The notes under the pieces: generated by a model
Told to the model about the DNA's origin: nothing
Databases searched by the model: none
What the model saw: the letters and a program-made list of their open reading frames with translations, nothing else
Part shown: positions 16,785 to 24,339 of the stretch, in pieces
How positions within the stretch are numbered: the stretch's first letter is position 1
How the letters are laid out: each line of letters begins with the position of its first letter
Made by a program: the position numbers and the translations under genes
Virus record (IMG/VR): IMGVR_UViG_3300032893_000264
Span: 1 to 25,136 of that record
DNA: 25,136 nucleotides
Reading direction: 5' to 3' (one strand)
Source: a virus

Positions 16785-17563
16785 TCTTTTAATTTAACAG
16801 TTATTTTTTCTCTATTTCCATCTTTTCTATCAAAGGAATAAACTGCTTTATCAAATTTAACTTTGAATGGTTTTACTTTGCCAACATATTTTTTTCCCTT
16901 TCCTTTTTCTACATAGGCTAAAGTCATGTGAGGATAATATTCTGCATAGGTTTCAGTGTTGGGAAAGGCTTTTTTAATCATATCATGGTATGTCTGTAAA
17001 GCATTATCATTCTTAGGAACATCATATTTTACCACATCATATTCCTCATTTTCAAAAATATGAATGGAATTTATGGTTACATACACCGGGCTTAAAGTTT
17101 TTATAAATTCTTTTACATCTTCAGGTTTTACAGTATTTAGATGTAAACCATAAAAAAGTGTGCAATGAGGTTCTTTTTCTAGACCATAGTTATGGTTTTC
17201 ATCATCATAAATATCTTCCTTTTTAATTCTTTCCAAATGCTTAGGCCAATCATCTAAAGTTGCAAATAACATAACACATCCATATTCTACCTTATGAGTA
17301 TGAGATTCAAATAGCCAATCTTTAAAACTACTAAAGGAAGATTCATGCACCAATGCCTTTTGAATAATATAAATCATTTTCATTGGTGGATTTTTAACAA
17401 GAGTTCCAGGATAGCGAAAAGTATTTCTATCCACTTTTCCTAAATATTTATATTGCATTTTTTCTCCGGCAATTAATCTCATTTGATATAAATCATTGCC
17501 CTTTAAGACTGTATAATTATAGTTATCAAAGTCTTCGTTTCTATAGATTTCTAAATATGGCAT
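16781..17563 (-). CDS. 2H phosphoesterase-family protein with an N-terminal extension
   Basis: Residues about 90-260 carry the two HxT motifs of the 2H phosphoesterase superfamily: HCTLFYG (H133, T135) and HMTLAYV (H212, T214), spaced as in 2'-5' RNA ligase-like and cyclic phosphodiesterase proteins. These enzymes act on cyclic or 2'-5' phosphodiester bonds. T4 Acb1, which degrades CBASS cyclic oligonucleotide signals, belongs to this superfamily, so an anti-defence role is a testable option; RNA processing is another. Residues 1-70 form an extra domain I do not recognise. Between the two parts lies SSFKDWLFE (residues 78-86), like the N-terminal peptides of its operon neighbours. An internal start at residue 61 or 63 (nt 17383 or 17377) would bring it near an N-terminus. 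The start shares a base with the preceding stop (TAATG). Confidence 0.82.
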   Translation of the reverse strand: MPYLEIYRNEDFDNYNYTVLKGNDLYQMRLIAGEKMQYKYLGKVDRNTFRYPGTLVKNPPMKMIYIIQKALVHESSFSSFKDWLFESHTHKVEYGCVMLFATLDDWPKHLERIKKEDIYDDENHNYGLEKEPHCTLFYGLHLNTVKPEDVKEFIKTLSPVYVTINSIHIFENEEYDVVKYDVPKNDNALQTYHDMIKKAFPNTETYAEYYPHMTLAYVEKGKGKKYVGKVKPFKVKFDKAVYSFDRKDGNREKITVKLKE

Positions 17564-18180
17564 TAGGCTTTAAATATTTTATTTTTAAGAGAAGAAATAT
17601 CCTTTTCTTCCAAATCTATCCATAATCTTTCTATTTTAAGGGGTGTATTTTTAAAAAGCCTTATTTCTTTTTCTTCATCTCCGGTAGAAATCATCATATG
17701 GGCTTTTATAGTATCTAACCAATTTATATATTTTACATTTACCGAAGATTCTATTAAAACATCTATGGTTTTTTCTTCATTATTATATCCCCAATGAGGT
17801 TCTGCCGCGTTTTTATCATAACTCCAATATATTCCTAACCTATTTCCCTGTTTCTGTAGATGTTCAAACCAATTATCTTTAACTGTCATTTCTCTCCATA
17901 TTTTTATTAAACCATTTTTGGAAAGATTTTCAAGTTTAAATTTTATTTCATTAAAACGATTTTCAAGTTCATATTCCATCCATTTTTTAAAATCTTCTGT
18001 TTCAACTATTTCACTATCTTCTCCCTCTATATTATTTTCATATTTATAGGCATATGCCATTGCCTCATTATCTGCAACATAATTACGTATATTTTCATCA
18101 TAATCTTTTGAAAAAATATCTTCTTTTTTTACGTCTTGAACGTAACCTTCATTTAACCAATTTCTATAGCTCTTAAACAT
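17563..18180 (-). CDS. ADP-ribosyltransferase-like protein with a targeting-like N-terminus
   Basis: The 205-residue protein begins MFKSYRNWLNEGY, with LNE at residues 9-11 fitting a (L/I)xE cleavage site. Residues about 90-185 hold the likely catalytic domain: R96 in LIKIWREMTV, a strand with LGIYWSYDKNAA (residues 115-126) in the place of the STS motif, and E170/E172 in GDEEKEIRLF as a candidate ExE. The order and spacing match R-S-E ART folds, but the motifs are looser than in the neighbouring ART, so this is a moderate call. It is the first gene of the operon, eight bases behind a TATAAATA box. An inactive or differently specific relative is possible. Confidence 0.6.
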   Translation of the reverse strand: MFKSYRNWLNEGYVQDVKKEDIFSKDYDENIRNYVADNEAMAYAYKYENNIEGEDSEIVETEDFKKWMEYELENRFNEIKFKLENLSKNGLIKIWREMTVKDNWFEHLQKQGNRLGIYWSYDKNAAEPHWGYNNEEKTIDVLIESSVNVKYINWLDTIKAHMMISTGDEEKEIRLFKNTPLKIERLWIDLEEKDISSLKNKIFKA

Positions 18181-18188
18181 TATACACT

Positions 18189-18196
18189 TATTTATA
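18189..18196 (-). promoter_or_regulatory. T4-like late promoter box for the effector operon
   Basis: An exact TATAAATA on the minus strand lies eight bases before the ATG at 18180. This is nearly the same distance as for the gp25-like gene, and again there is no SD. By T4 geometry the transcript would begin about three bases before the start codon. Confidence 0.5.
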
Positions 18197-18201
18197 TTTT
18201 C

Positions 18202-18217
18202 TATAAATATATAAATA
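18202..18217 (+). promoter_or_regulatory. Two abutting TATAAATA boxes facing the homing endonuclease gene
   Basis: TATAAATA occurs at 18202-18209 and again at 18210-18217 on the plus strand, back to back and divergent from the minus-strand box at 18189-18196. The spacing to the ATG at 18310 is about 90 bp, so any transcript would have a leader. The region is very AT-rich, so chance is possible. Confidence 0.4.
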
Positions 18218-18274
18218 AAGTGGTTAGACTTTTGGAGAAGTCAATAGAAGGTTAAAAACTACTGTCCCACTTTA
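18216..18274 (+). other. Potentially structured leader of the homing endonuclease gene
   Basis: TAAAGTGG at 18216-18223 pairs with CCACTTTA at 18267-18274. Inside, GACTT (18227-18231) pairs with AAGTC (18238-18242). A transcript from the first TATAAATA box would start about one base before the outer stem. A short AT hairpin follows at 18274-18290. Function unknown; folding by chance is possible. Confidence 0.3.
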
Positions 18275-18309
18275 ATATATTTTATATATTCTAAAATAAA
18301 AAGGTTATC

Positions 18310-19149
18310 ATGGAAAAAAAATTTAATTTTGTATATATTACTACTAATTTAATTAATGGTAAACAATATGTAGGTGATCATAGCACAAATAATATAGAAA
18401 AAGATAATTATTTAGGAAGTGGAAATTTTAATAATGCATTAAAAAAATACGGAAAACAAAATTTTAAACGAGAAATTCTTGAATTTTTTCCAACAAAGAA
18501 AGAAGCTTTTGATGCTCAAGAAAAATATATTAAATTATTTAACACATTATCTCCAAATGGTTATAATATAAGCCCTACTGGTGGATTTGGAGCAAAAGGA
18601 TTTTTATCTGAAGAATCAAAAAAGAAAATAAGTGAAAAATCAAAATTACGGGTAGGTGAAAAAAATTCATTTTTTGGAAAACATCATACAAAAGAAACAA
18701 AGGAAAATATATCTAAATCTAATAAAGGCAAACAAACATGGTTAGGAAAACATCATACCAAAGAAACAAAGGAAAAATTATCAAAAATATTTTTAGGAAA
18801 ATCTAATCCACATACATTTGAACAAAATGAAAAAATAGGTTTAGCAAATAGAGGGAAACATAGATCCGAAGAAACAAAGAAAAAAATTGGAATAGCTAGT
18901 AAAAATCGTGTACCATGGAATAAAGGAATAAAATTAAGTGATGAACAAAAAATAAATTTAAAAGGAAAAAAATGTTCAGAAGAAACAAAGAAAAAAATAA
19001 GTGATGCACATAAAGGTAAAAAATTATCTGAAGAAACCAAAAAGAAACTTAGCGAAAAATCCACAGGAGAAAATAATGGAATGTATAATAAAAAGCATTC
19101 ACAAGAAACAAAGAAAAAAATAAGTGATACACTTAAATTTAAACACTAA
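18310..19149 (+). CDS. Free-standing GIY-YIG homing endonuclease with NUMOD3 repeats
   Basis: The 279-residue protein starts with a GIY-YIG nuclease domain: VYI at residues 8-10, YVG at 20-22, then YLGSGNFNNALKKYG and, near residue 75, a helix with the likely metal-binding Glu (AQEKYIKLFN). From about residue 95 it carries about nine NUMOD3-type DNA-binding repeats of the form SEETKKKISDAHKGK. Such enzymes cut a site in an uninfected relative and are copied into it by repair. The gene is inserted on the strand opposite to its neighbours, between the spike gene and the effector operon. Its last 11 bases overlap the 3' end of the spike gene. No intron signs are seen, so it is free-standing. Confidence 0.93.
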   Translation: MEKKFNFVYITTNLINGKQYVGDHSTNNIEKDNYLGSGNFNNALKKYGKQNFKREILEFFPTKKEAFDAQEKYIKLFNTLSPNGYNISPTGGFGAKGFLSEESKKKISEKSKLRVGEKNSFFGKHHTKETKENISKSNKGKQTWLGKHHTKETKEKLSKIFLGKSNPHTFEQNEKIGLANRGKHRSEETKKKIGIASKNRVPWNKGIKLSDEQKINLKGKKCSEETKKKISDAHKGKKLSEETKKKLSEKSTGENNGMYNKKHSQETKKKISDTLKFKH

Positions 19150-19915
19150 TTAAAACATTAGAAGATAGAATAGATGCTTTAACAGATTCTACAATACCTA
19201 CATTAACTCCCGGTGTACTTGGGAGTTTGGCATCCAAACTTGATGCCAATATTGATAATAAAGATATTAAAGTTTCTCCTGCGACTCCATGCATGTAGGG
19301 ACCTGTTCCAATTTTTGTAGTTTGAGAGCCAATAACTCTTACTTCATCTGCCACCACCTCTGCTACAGATGCTGCAGAAACATGCACCTCATTTTTTGTG
19401 GATACATTAATGGTATCTCCATCCATTTGAATAAATGAATCTCCATTGGGAGTGGATAATGTTACTAAAGAATCAGGTGTTATTTGAAAAAATGATTCCT
19501 TATGAAAAATTTGAAAACCACTTTGGGGTTGATAAATTACAGTTAAATCTGCATCAGCATCATGCAAAAGAACATGAGTACCTTGGTAATCATTTTTTAT
19601 TTTTTGAATTAAATCATTATCTACATTTTGAATTGCTGTATATTCCGGAGCATATTGATCTCCATTATTAAATTGAACTCTTACAAATTGGCCTACCTTA
19701 GGAACAGATAAAGAGCCTCCACCTGTTGCTCCAAAAATTGCAGAGTGAGCAGGAATTGCCCAAGGCATATATTTATTATCTATATTATCAAATAAACCGA
19801 ACACTTTAACTTGGCATCTTCCTGAAAATGTAGGATCTGCAGTATTAACAATTATACCAATCCAATCATTATCATGAAAATTATGTTGAACATCTACGTC
19901 AGAAGTATATTTCAT
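19139..19915 (-). CDS. gp5-like baseplate central spike protein without a lysozyme domain
   Basis: The 258-residue protein opens with an OB-fold: DWIGIIVNTADPTFSGRCQV, then MPWAIPAHS and SVPKVGQFVRVQFNNGDQ (residues 1-110), as in T4 gp5, P2 gpV and VgrG. Residues about 130-215 are short beta strands with repeated Val/Thr/Ser (DSFIQMDGDTINVSTKNE, then VHVSAASVAEVVADEV), consistent with the triple-stranded beta-helix needle. The helical C-terminus is short. T4 gp5 has 575 residues including a lysozyme domain; none is present here, so cell-wall digestion must come from elsewhere. It is expressed 12 bp after ankyrin copy 6. The gene order LysM, hub, spike supports the call. Confidence 0.85.
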   Translation of the reverse strand: MKYTSDVDVQHNFHDNDWIGIIVNTADPTFSGRCQVKVFGLFDNIDNKYMPWAIPAHSAIFGATGGGSLSVPKVGQFVRVQFNNGDQYAPEYTAIQNVDNDLIQKIKNDYQGTHVLLHDADADLTVIYQPQSGFQIFHKESFFQITPDSLVTLSTPNGDSFIQMDGDTINVSTKNEVHVSAASVAEVVADEVRVIGSQTTKIGTGPYMHGVAGETLISLLSILASSLDAKLPSTPGVNVGIVESVKASILSSNVLISV

Positions 19916-19926
19916 ATAATTAAATT

Positions 19927-19991
19927 TTTATTCTTTAGCTCCATATTGTTTTAATAGTTCCACTACATCTCTGTGACCATATTTTGAAGCC
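19927..19991 (-). repeat. 65-bp identity with 1386-1450 (inverted copy)
   Basis: This is the 3' end of ankyrin copy 6 read on the minus strand. It is the partner of 1386-1450, about 18.5 kb away in opposite orientation. Perfect identity at synonymous positions points to a recent copy or gene conversion. Confidence 0.85.
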
Positions 19992-20416
19992 AACATTAAA
20001 GCAGTCCAGCCATAATTATCTTTAGCATTCACATCTGCTCCAGCCTGAAGCAATAGTTCCACCACATCTCTATGGCCATGAGATGAAGCCCATATTAAAG
20101 CAGTCCAGCCATACTTATCTTTAGCATTTACATCTGCTCCAGCCTGAAGCAATAGCTTCACCACATCTATACGGCCATTAAATGAAGCCCAAATTAAAGC
20201 AGTCAATCCAGTATAATTTTTAGCATTTACATCTGCTCCGGCTTTAAGCAATATCTCTGCAACCTTAGTATTTCCTGTTTTAGATGCAGCCAATAATTTT
20301 TTGTTCTTTTCTTCTTTAGATAAATGGTTTATATCATCTATAATCTGCTCTTGAGACAAAGGCTTTAGAATATCTGTAAGCTTAACTTCATTTATATGTT
20401 CTCTAACTAGCTTCAT
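19928..20416 (-). CDS. Ankyrin-repeat protein with capsid-targeting-like N-terminus (copy 6)
   Basis: This 162-residue protein begins MKLVREHINEVK (putative cleavage after INE), then LTDILKPLSQEQI and LSKEEKNKKL, followed by about four near-consensus repeats (GWTALIWASSHGHRDVVELLLQAGADVNAK) and LLKQYGAKE. Its last 65 bp are identical to the end of copy 1 in inverted orientation, so the two share recent ancestry or gene conversion. It lies between the 558-residue structural gene and the spike gene with 12-bp gaps on both sides. Confidence 0.93.
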   Translation of the reverse strand: MKLVREHINEVKLTDILKPLSQEQIIDDINHLSKEEKNKKLLAASKTGNTKVAEILLKAGADVNAKNYTGLTALIWASFNGRIDVVKLLLQAGADVNAKDKYGWTALIWASSHGHRDVVELLLQAGADVNAKDNYGWTALMLASKYGHRDVVELLKQYGAKE

Positions 20417-20428
20417 TTAAATTTTTAA

Positions 20429-22105
20429 TTAAAGTTTATTGGTTGTAGCAGTGCTTTCAGAAGATGGCGCTTCAATGATACTTCCTATTTGTAATTTTTC
20501 TGTTGTAGCTGTTGATAAAATATTTGTTTGTTTATATGAATTAGCTATGGAAACTGGTTCATTTATTTCTCCCGGGCCAACCATATTTGTAGCTAAAGAA
20601 TAATCTTTTATTGCTTCCCACATTCCTTTATCATTTAAAACTATATTTGCAGCTTTACTTAATTGCACTGTAGGTTGATCTGTAGCCTCTGATTTGGTTA
20701 AAGAAACTAAAAATTCACTTAAAATATTATCTGTTTGAATATGATTTCCCAAATGAGATGAAGGAGCATTACCATACTCATTGGCCACATCACTTATTCC
20801 TTTTCTTATCATTCCAAAAATTGATACTATATCATTAGATTGAATGGCAGTATTTATTTCTGTTAGTGAAACTCCTATTGCAGGTATGGGTGTAACTTTA
20901 GCTTTATTTACAACATCATTAACAAAATTTTGTGCATAGGCTTCTCCAAATTTAATGGCATTTCCTACCAATGTGTTAGGCTGTGTTTGTGCAGAACTTA
21001 TATTATTTTGATTTCTTTGCTCATTATAGGGTAATCCCGACAAATGTTTATTTTGATCATTGGCAGCTTCTCTATATTGAGCAACTTGTAAAGATGAAGG
21101 ATATGTATAGGAATCGTAAGAAATAGAACTATCTTTTGCTCTAGAAGTTCCATTTAATCTTCTATCATTTATAAACATTTGTTGAAATACAGGATAGGTT
21201 TGTAATTCTTTTATGTTGCCAATTTTAATGCCAAATTTAACTGCTCCTTGGGGAGGATCTGAGGAAACAGATAAACTATTTAAATGATCGTAGGTTATAT
21301 CACTTAAATCAAATTCACACATTTCACATGTTATTTGCCAAGTTGGCAAAATATCATCCAATATTTTTAAATAAAGAGGTGATTGCTCTGTTGCTGGAGT
21401 AGGAGAAACATTGGGCAAAATAGGAGAAACTCCTGGAACATTTATGGTAGTTGTTATGGGTTTAGTGGTATCAATGCCATAGCCATTTATGTTACTAGGT
21501 ATGTGAAATGTTCTAAATTCTGCCAAATAAATTTTTAATGAAAAAAATCGCATTAAATCTGGAAGTATCCATCTCTGGTAAACATCATCCCATGCAATTT
21601 TTCTATATAAATTTAATAGATAACTCATTCTTAAATCCAACCCTTCAAGACAAGTAACAACTAATTTTTTATCACTGGTTATTCTTTGGCCTTTTGCTGC
21701 ATCAATTTTTAATAATTCTGAAACACCATCTATGGATTGAAAATAATAGGGATAATTATTTTGTAAATCATTAAATTTTGTTATAAATTCCCTTAGCATA
21801 TTTGCTCTTAGAGGTTCATTTGCATTTTCTAAAAATTGAATTGATGAATAATATTGAGGATCATTTACAACCTTTGCATTATATTTATTGGATGGTAGAG
21901 AATTTATTTTATCATAAAATAAAGGATGAGGTACAGTATCAAATAGCGCTCTATTACCTGAATAGTTATATACTGTATCATTATTTTCAGCAAATACTAA
22001 TCTAAATGAAAAATATGTTGGCTCATCAAATCTTTTTGCTAAAGTATATTGATTTGCTATACTTGGCAAAGGAGATCGAAATGTTTTATAGATATTAGTA
22101 TTCAT
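20429..22105 (-). CDS. Structural protein of the baseplate/tail-tube region
   Basis: The 558-residue protein has a well-ordered N-terminal half: FDEPTYFSFRLVF near residue 26, a segment with YYSSIQFLENANEPLRANML near residue 85, YYFQSIDGVSELL near residue 120, then LEGLDLRMSYLLNLYRKIAWDD and WILPDLMRFFSLKIYLAEFR (residues about 150-215). A CEMCEFDLSDI motif follows near residue 275. I recall this arrangement from structural proteins of large contractile phages, encoded near hub genes, and suspect a role at the baseplate-tail tube junction. The second half is low in motif content and likely flexible. Its ATG directly follows the stop of ankyrin copy 7. The exact T4 counterpart (gp48/gp54 type) is uncertain. 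Confidence 0.6.
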   Translation of the reverse strand: MNTNIYKTFRSPLPSIANQYTLAKRFDEPTYFSFRLVFAENNDTVYNYSGNRALFDTVPHPLFYDKINSLPSNKYNAKVVNDPQYYSSIQFLENANEPLRANMLREFITKFNDLQNNYPYYFQSIDGVSELLKIDAAKGQRITSDKKLVVTCLEGLDLRMSYLLNLYRKIAWDDVYQRWILPDLMRFFSLKIYLAEFRTFHIPSNINGYGIDTTKPITTTINVPGVSPILPNVSPTPATEQSPLYLKILDDILPTWQITCEMCEFDLSDITYDHLNSLSVSSDPPQGAVKFGIKIGNIKELQTYPVFQQMFINDRRLNGTSRAKDSSISYDSYTYPSSLQVAQYREAANDQNKHLSGLPYNEQRNQNNISSAQTQPNTLVGNAIKFGEAYAQNFVNDVVNKAKVTPIPAIGVSLTEINTAIQSNDIVSIFGMIRKGISDVANEYGNAPSSHLGNHIQTDNILSEFLVSLTKSEATDQPTVQLSKAANIVLNDKGMWEAIKDYSLATNMVGPGEINEPVSIANSYKQTNILSTATTEKLQIGSIIEAPSSESTATTNKL

Positions 22106-22723
22106 TTATTTTTTATTTTTTTTAAAAAAACTATGTTTAGAATCTGCACCGGCCTTAAGTAACATTTCTATTATATCTTTATTATCATAAAATGAAGCCC
22201 ATTTTAAAGCTGTCCATCCATTATAATTTTTAGCATTTACATCTGCTCCAGCATCTATTAATAATTTTGCAATATCTTTATAATTATTAGAAGAAGCATA
22301 CATTAAAGCAGTCCAACCCTTATGATCTTTAGCATTCACATCTACACCAGCATTTATCAATAATTTTACTATATCTTTATGAACACCCATTAAAGCTTTT
22401 AATAAAGCAGTATTACCATATTTATTTTTAACATTTATATCTGCTCCTGCGTTAATCAATAATTCCACCATATTTGTCCAACCATAAGTTGAAGCTAATA
22501 TTAGGGGTGTATAGCCTTCAGTATCTTTAAGATTTACATTTGCTCCAGCCCGAATCAATAATTCTATCATTTTACTATTTCCGTTTGCCGCTGCAACTCC
22601 CAGCTTTATATTTTTTTCCTCTTGAGACATATGTTTTAAATCATCTAGAATTTGTTTATCAGATAATGGCCTTATAATATCTGTAAACTTAACTTCATTT
22701 ATATGTTCTCTAACCAGTTTCAA
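22106..22723 (-). CDS. Ankyrin-repeat protein with capsid-targeting-like N-terminus (copy 7)
   Basis: The 205-residue protein starts at a TTG, supported by the downstream KLVREHINE shared with the paralogues. The linker (FTDIIRPLSDKQI, then MSQEEKNIKL) is followed by about five to six repeats with isoleucine-rich variants (LLIDAGADVNAK, LLINAGADINVK). It ends in a basic tail (HSFFKKNKK) in place of LLKQYGAKE. It lies 17 bp after the hub gene and abuts the 558-residue gene. It is one of two family members with a TTG start. Confidence 0.93.
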   Translation of the reverse strand: MKLVREHINEVKFTDIIRPLSDKQILDDLKHMSQEEKNIKLGVAAANGNSKMIELLIRAGANVNLKDTEGYTPLILASTYGWTNMVELLINAGADINVKNKYGNTALLKALMGVHKDIVKLLINAGVDVNAKDHKGWTALMYASSNNYKDIAKLLIDAGADVNAKNYNGWTALKWASFYDNKDIIEMLLKAGADSKHSFFKKNKK

Positions 22724-22740
22724 TTTTTAATTTATATATT

Positions 22741-24339
22741 TTAAGGAATATTATTTGTATTTGTTGCTATTGGCTCTACGGGTATGGGAGGTGGCCATTC
22801 TCTTCTAGTTAAAACAAATTCATGAGTAAAATTACTTTTAATCATTTGTTCATTACTTCCTTCCCAAGATAATGTAAATCCTTTTACTAAATACCACCCG
22901 CTATAAAATAAATCTAGAGCATCATTAAAATTTGTATCAGGATTTATTCTATAATTTTCAACGGGATCTGTTCTAATCAATGCAATGGGAACTTTATCTC
23001 CCCTAATTATGCTAAAATTATTGCCATTTACTTCTATTTTTAAATTTAATTTATCAAGTTCCTTGTTATTTATTAGATTTTGAACCTTTGCTACCTGATA
23101 ATTTTTATGATGATTTCCATCCCACTGCAAATTATCATCATCTGGATTACTTATGGTATATTGTATTCCTAGCCAAGGATATTTTCTATATAGTTCTACA
23201 TAATTATAATTTGCTCTCTTAAGTTCTGTATTGGCAGGATCATCAACATATGCAGCTCTTCCTCTCAATAAAATAGATTTATTGGTTTTATTGGGATCAT
23301 AGGTAGGATCTATGGGAACCTTCCAATATTTTGTAGATTGGGGATTATTATATAAATTACTATTATGTTCAAATAATTCAGCTGTCATTCTTGCTCCCAC
23401 TTGAAATGTAATAGTGGATGAAACATTTATAGGTCTCCAAGTATTTATAAAAAATGGTGTCGTTTTAAAATGAGGAAAATTAGTAAAAACTTTTACTGTT
23501 GCATTTGTATTTATTTCAGAAGTATCAACTCCATAGTTAAAGTTTTTATCAACATTTGTAAGTAATGGAGCAATATCTATTTCGGATTCTGCAGAAAGTA
23601 ATTGTTTATTTATATTCACAAAATTTAAATTATAGTAAACATCTACCCAGCATCTATAAAAAGATTTTGGATCTCCCCAGGCTCTTTCCACCACATTATT
23701 AACAAACATAGATCCCTCTGTATTTGCCTTAAGCCATAGTTGTTTATCATTGGTATTATGTTCATTGGATGCAAAGCCCAATTCAAATAACTTAGCAAAA
23801 TACTGTAAAACTTCAAAGGAAGTTCCAACAAATGCAAAATCATTTCCATGACTTCTTAGGCTAGGAATAAATAGTTCTCCATAAAAAGTTAAAATTACGG
23901 GAGATTTAGTTTCTGTATAATTAACTACGCTATGAACTCCTGTAATTACATAATCATTGCGAACTATTTTTAAAATATCACTTCCATTTCTTATTGCTAT
24001 GGATATAATATCTCCATCTTTTGGCATTTCCTTTGCTATAAATAGCTGATTTGACATTGCCACAGAAACTGTAATGGTTGGTAAAAATTCTGTGCTATCT
24101 ATTCTAACAGATAATAATTCATTTCTACTAAAAATATATTCATTTATTTTTACAAGAGGATATTCTATTGCAGCTACATCTTCTGCCTTTTGCTTTTCTG
24201 CAGTTTTAGAGCCAGGAATAGATAATTCATCCAATTCAAAAGTTTTTTCAAAGACAGTTAAAATTCTATAAACTGTACCTTGGGGTTCCTGTTGAGGCTT
24301 AGATAATGTAGTATTTGTGGGAGAAAAAGTTAATGCCAT
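22741..24339 (-). CDS. gp27-like baseplate hub protein
   Basis: The 532-residue protein has a beta-rich N-terminal part (residues about 60-160) with KINEYIFSRNELLSVRIDS, PTITVSVAMSN and a DGDIISIAIRNG strand, as expected for the tube-like domains of gp27/gpD hub proteins. A helical patch with FVGTSFEVLQYFAKLFELGF (near residue 170) and SMFVNNVVERAWGDP follows. The C-terminal part is again beta-rich (YLVKGFTLSWEGSNEQMIKS). gp27 trimers join the tail tube to the spike. The neighbours, LysM/gp53-like upstream and spike downstream, match this. Its ATG shares a base with the preceding stop (TAATG), so translation is probably coupled. Confidence 0.75.
   Translation of the reverse strand: MALTFSPTNTTLSKPQQEPQGTVYRILTVFEKTFELDELSIPGSKTAEKQKAEDVAAIEYPLVKINEYIFSRNELLSVRIDSTEFLPTITVSVAMSNQLFIAKEMPKDGDIISIAIRNGSDILKIVRNDYVITGVHSVVNYTETKSPVILTFYGELFIPSLRSHGNDFAFVGTSFEVLQYFAKLFELGFASNEHNTNDKQLWLKANTEGSMFVNNVVERAWGDPKSFYRCWVDVYYNLNFVNINKQLLSAESEIDIAPLLTNVDKNFNYGVDTSEINTNATVKVFTNFPHFKTTPFFINTWRPINVSSTITFQVGARMTAELFEHNSNLYNNPQSTKYWKVPIDPTYDPNKTNKSILLRGRAAYVDDPANTELKRANYNYVELYRKYPWLGIQYTISNPDDDNLQWDGNHHKNYQVAKVQNLINNKELDKLNLKIEVNGNNFSIIRGDKVPIALIRTDPVENYRINPDTNFNDALDLFYSGWYLVKGFTLSWEGSNEQMIKSNFTHEFVLTRREWPPPIPVEPIATNTNNIP

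Noticed and set aside
18753-19064. Open frame of 103 codons on the minus strand inside the homing endonuclease gene
   Set aside because: It is antisense to the lysine-rich NUMOD3 repeats and gives a Phe/Leu/Ser-rich artefact.
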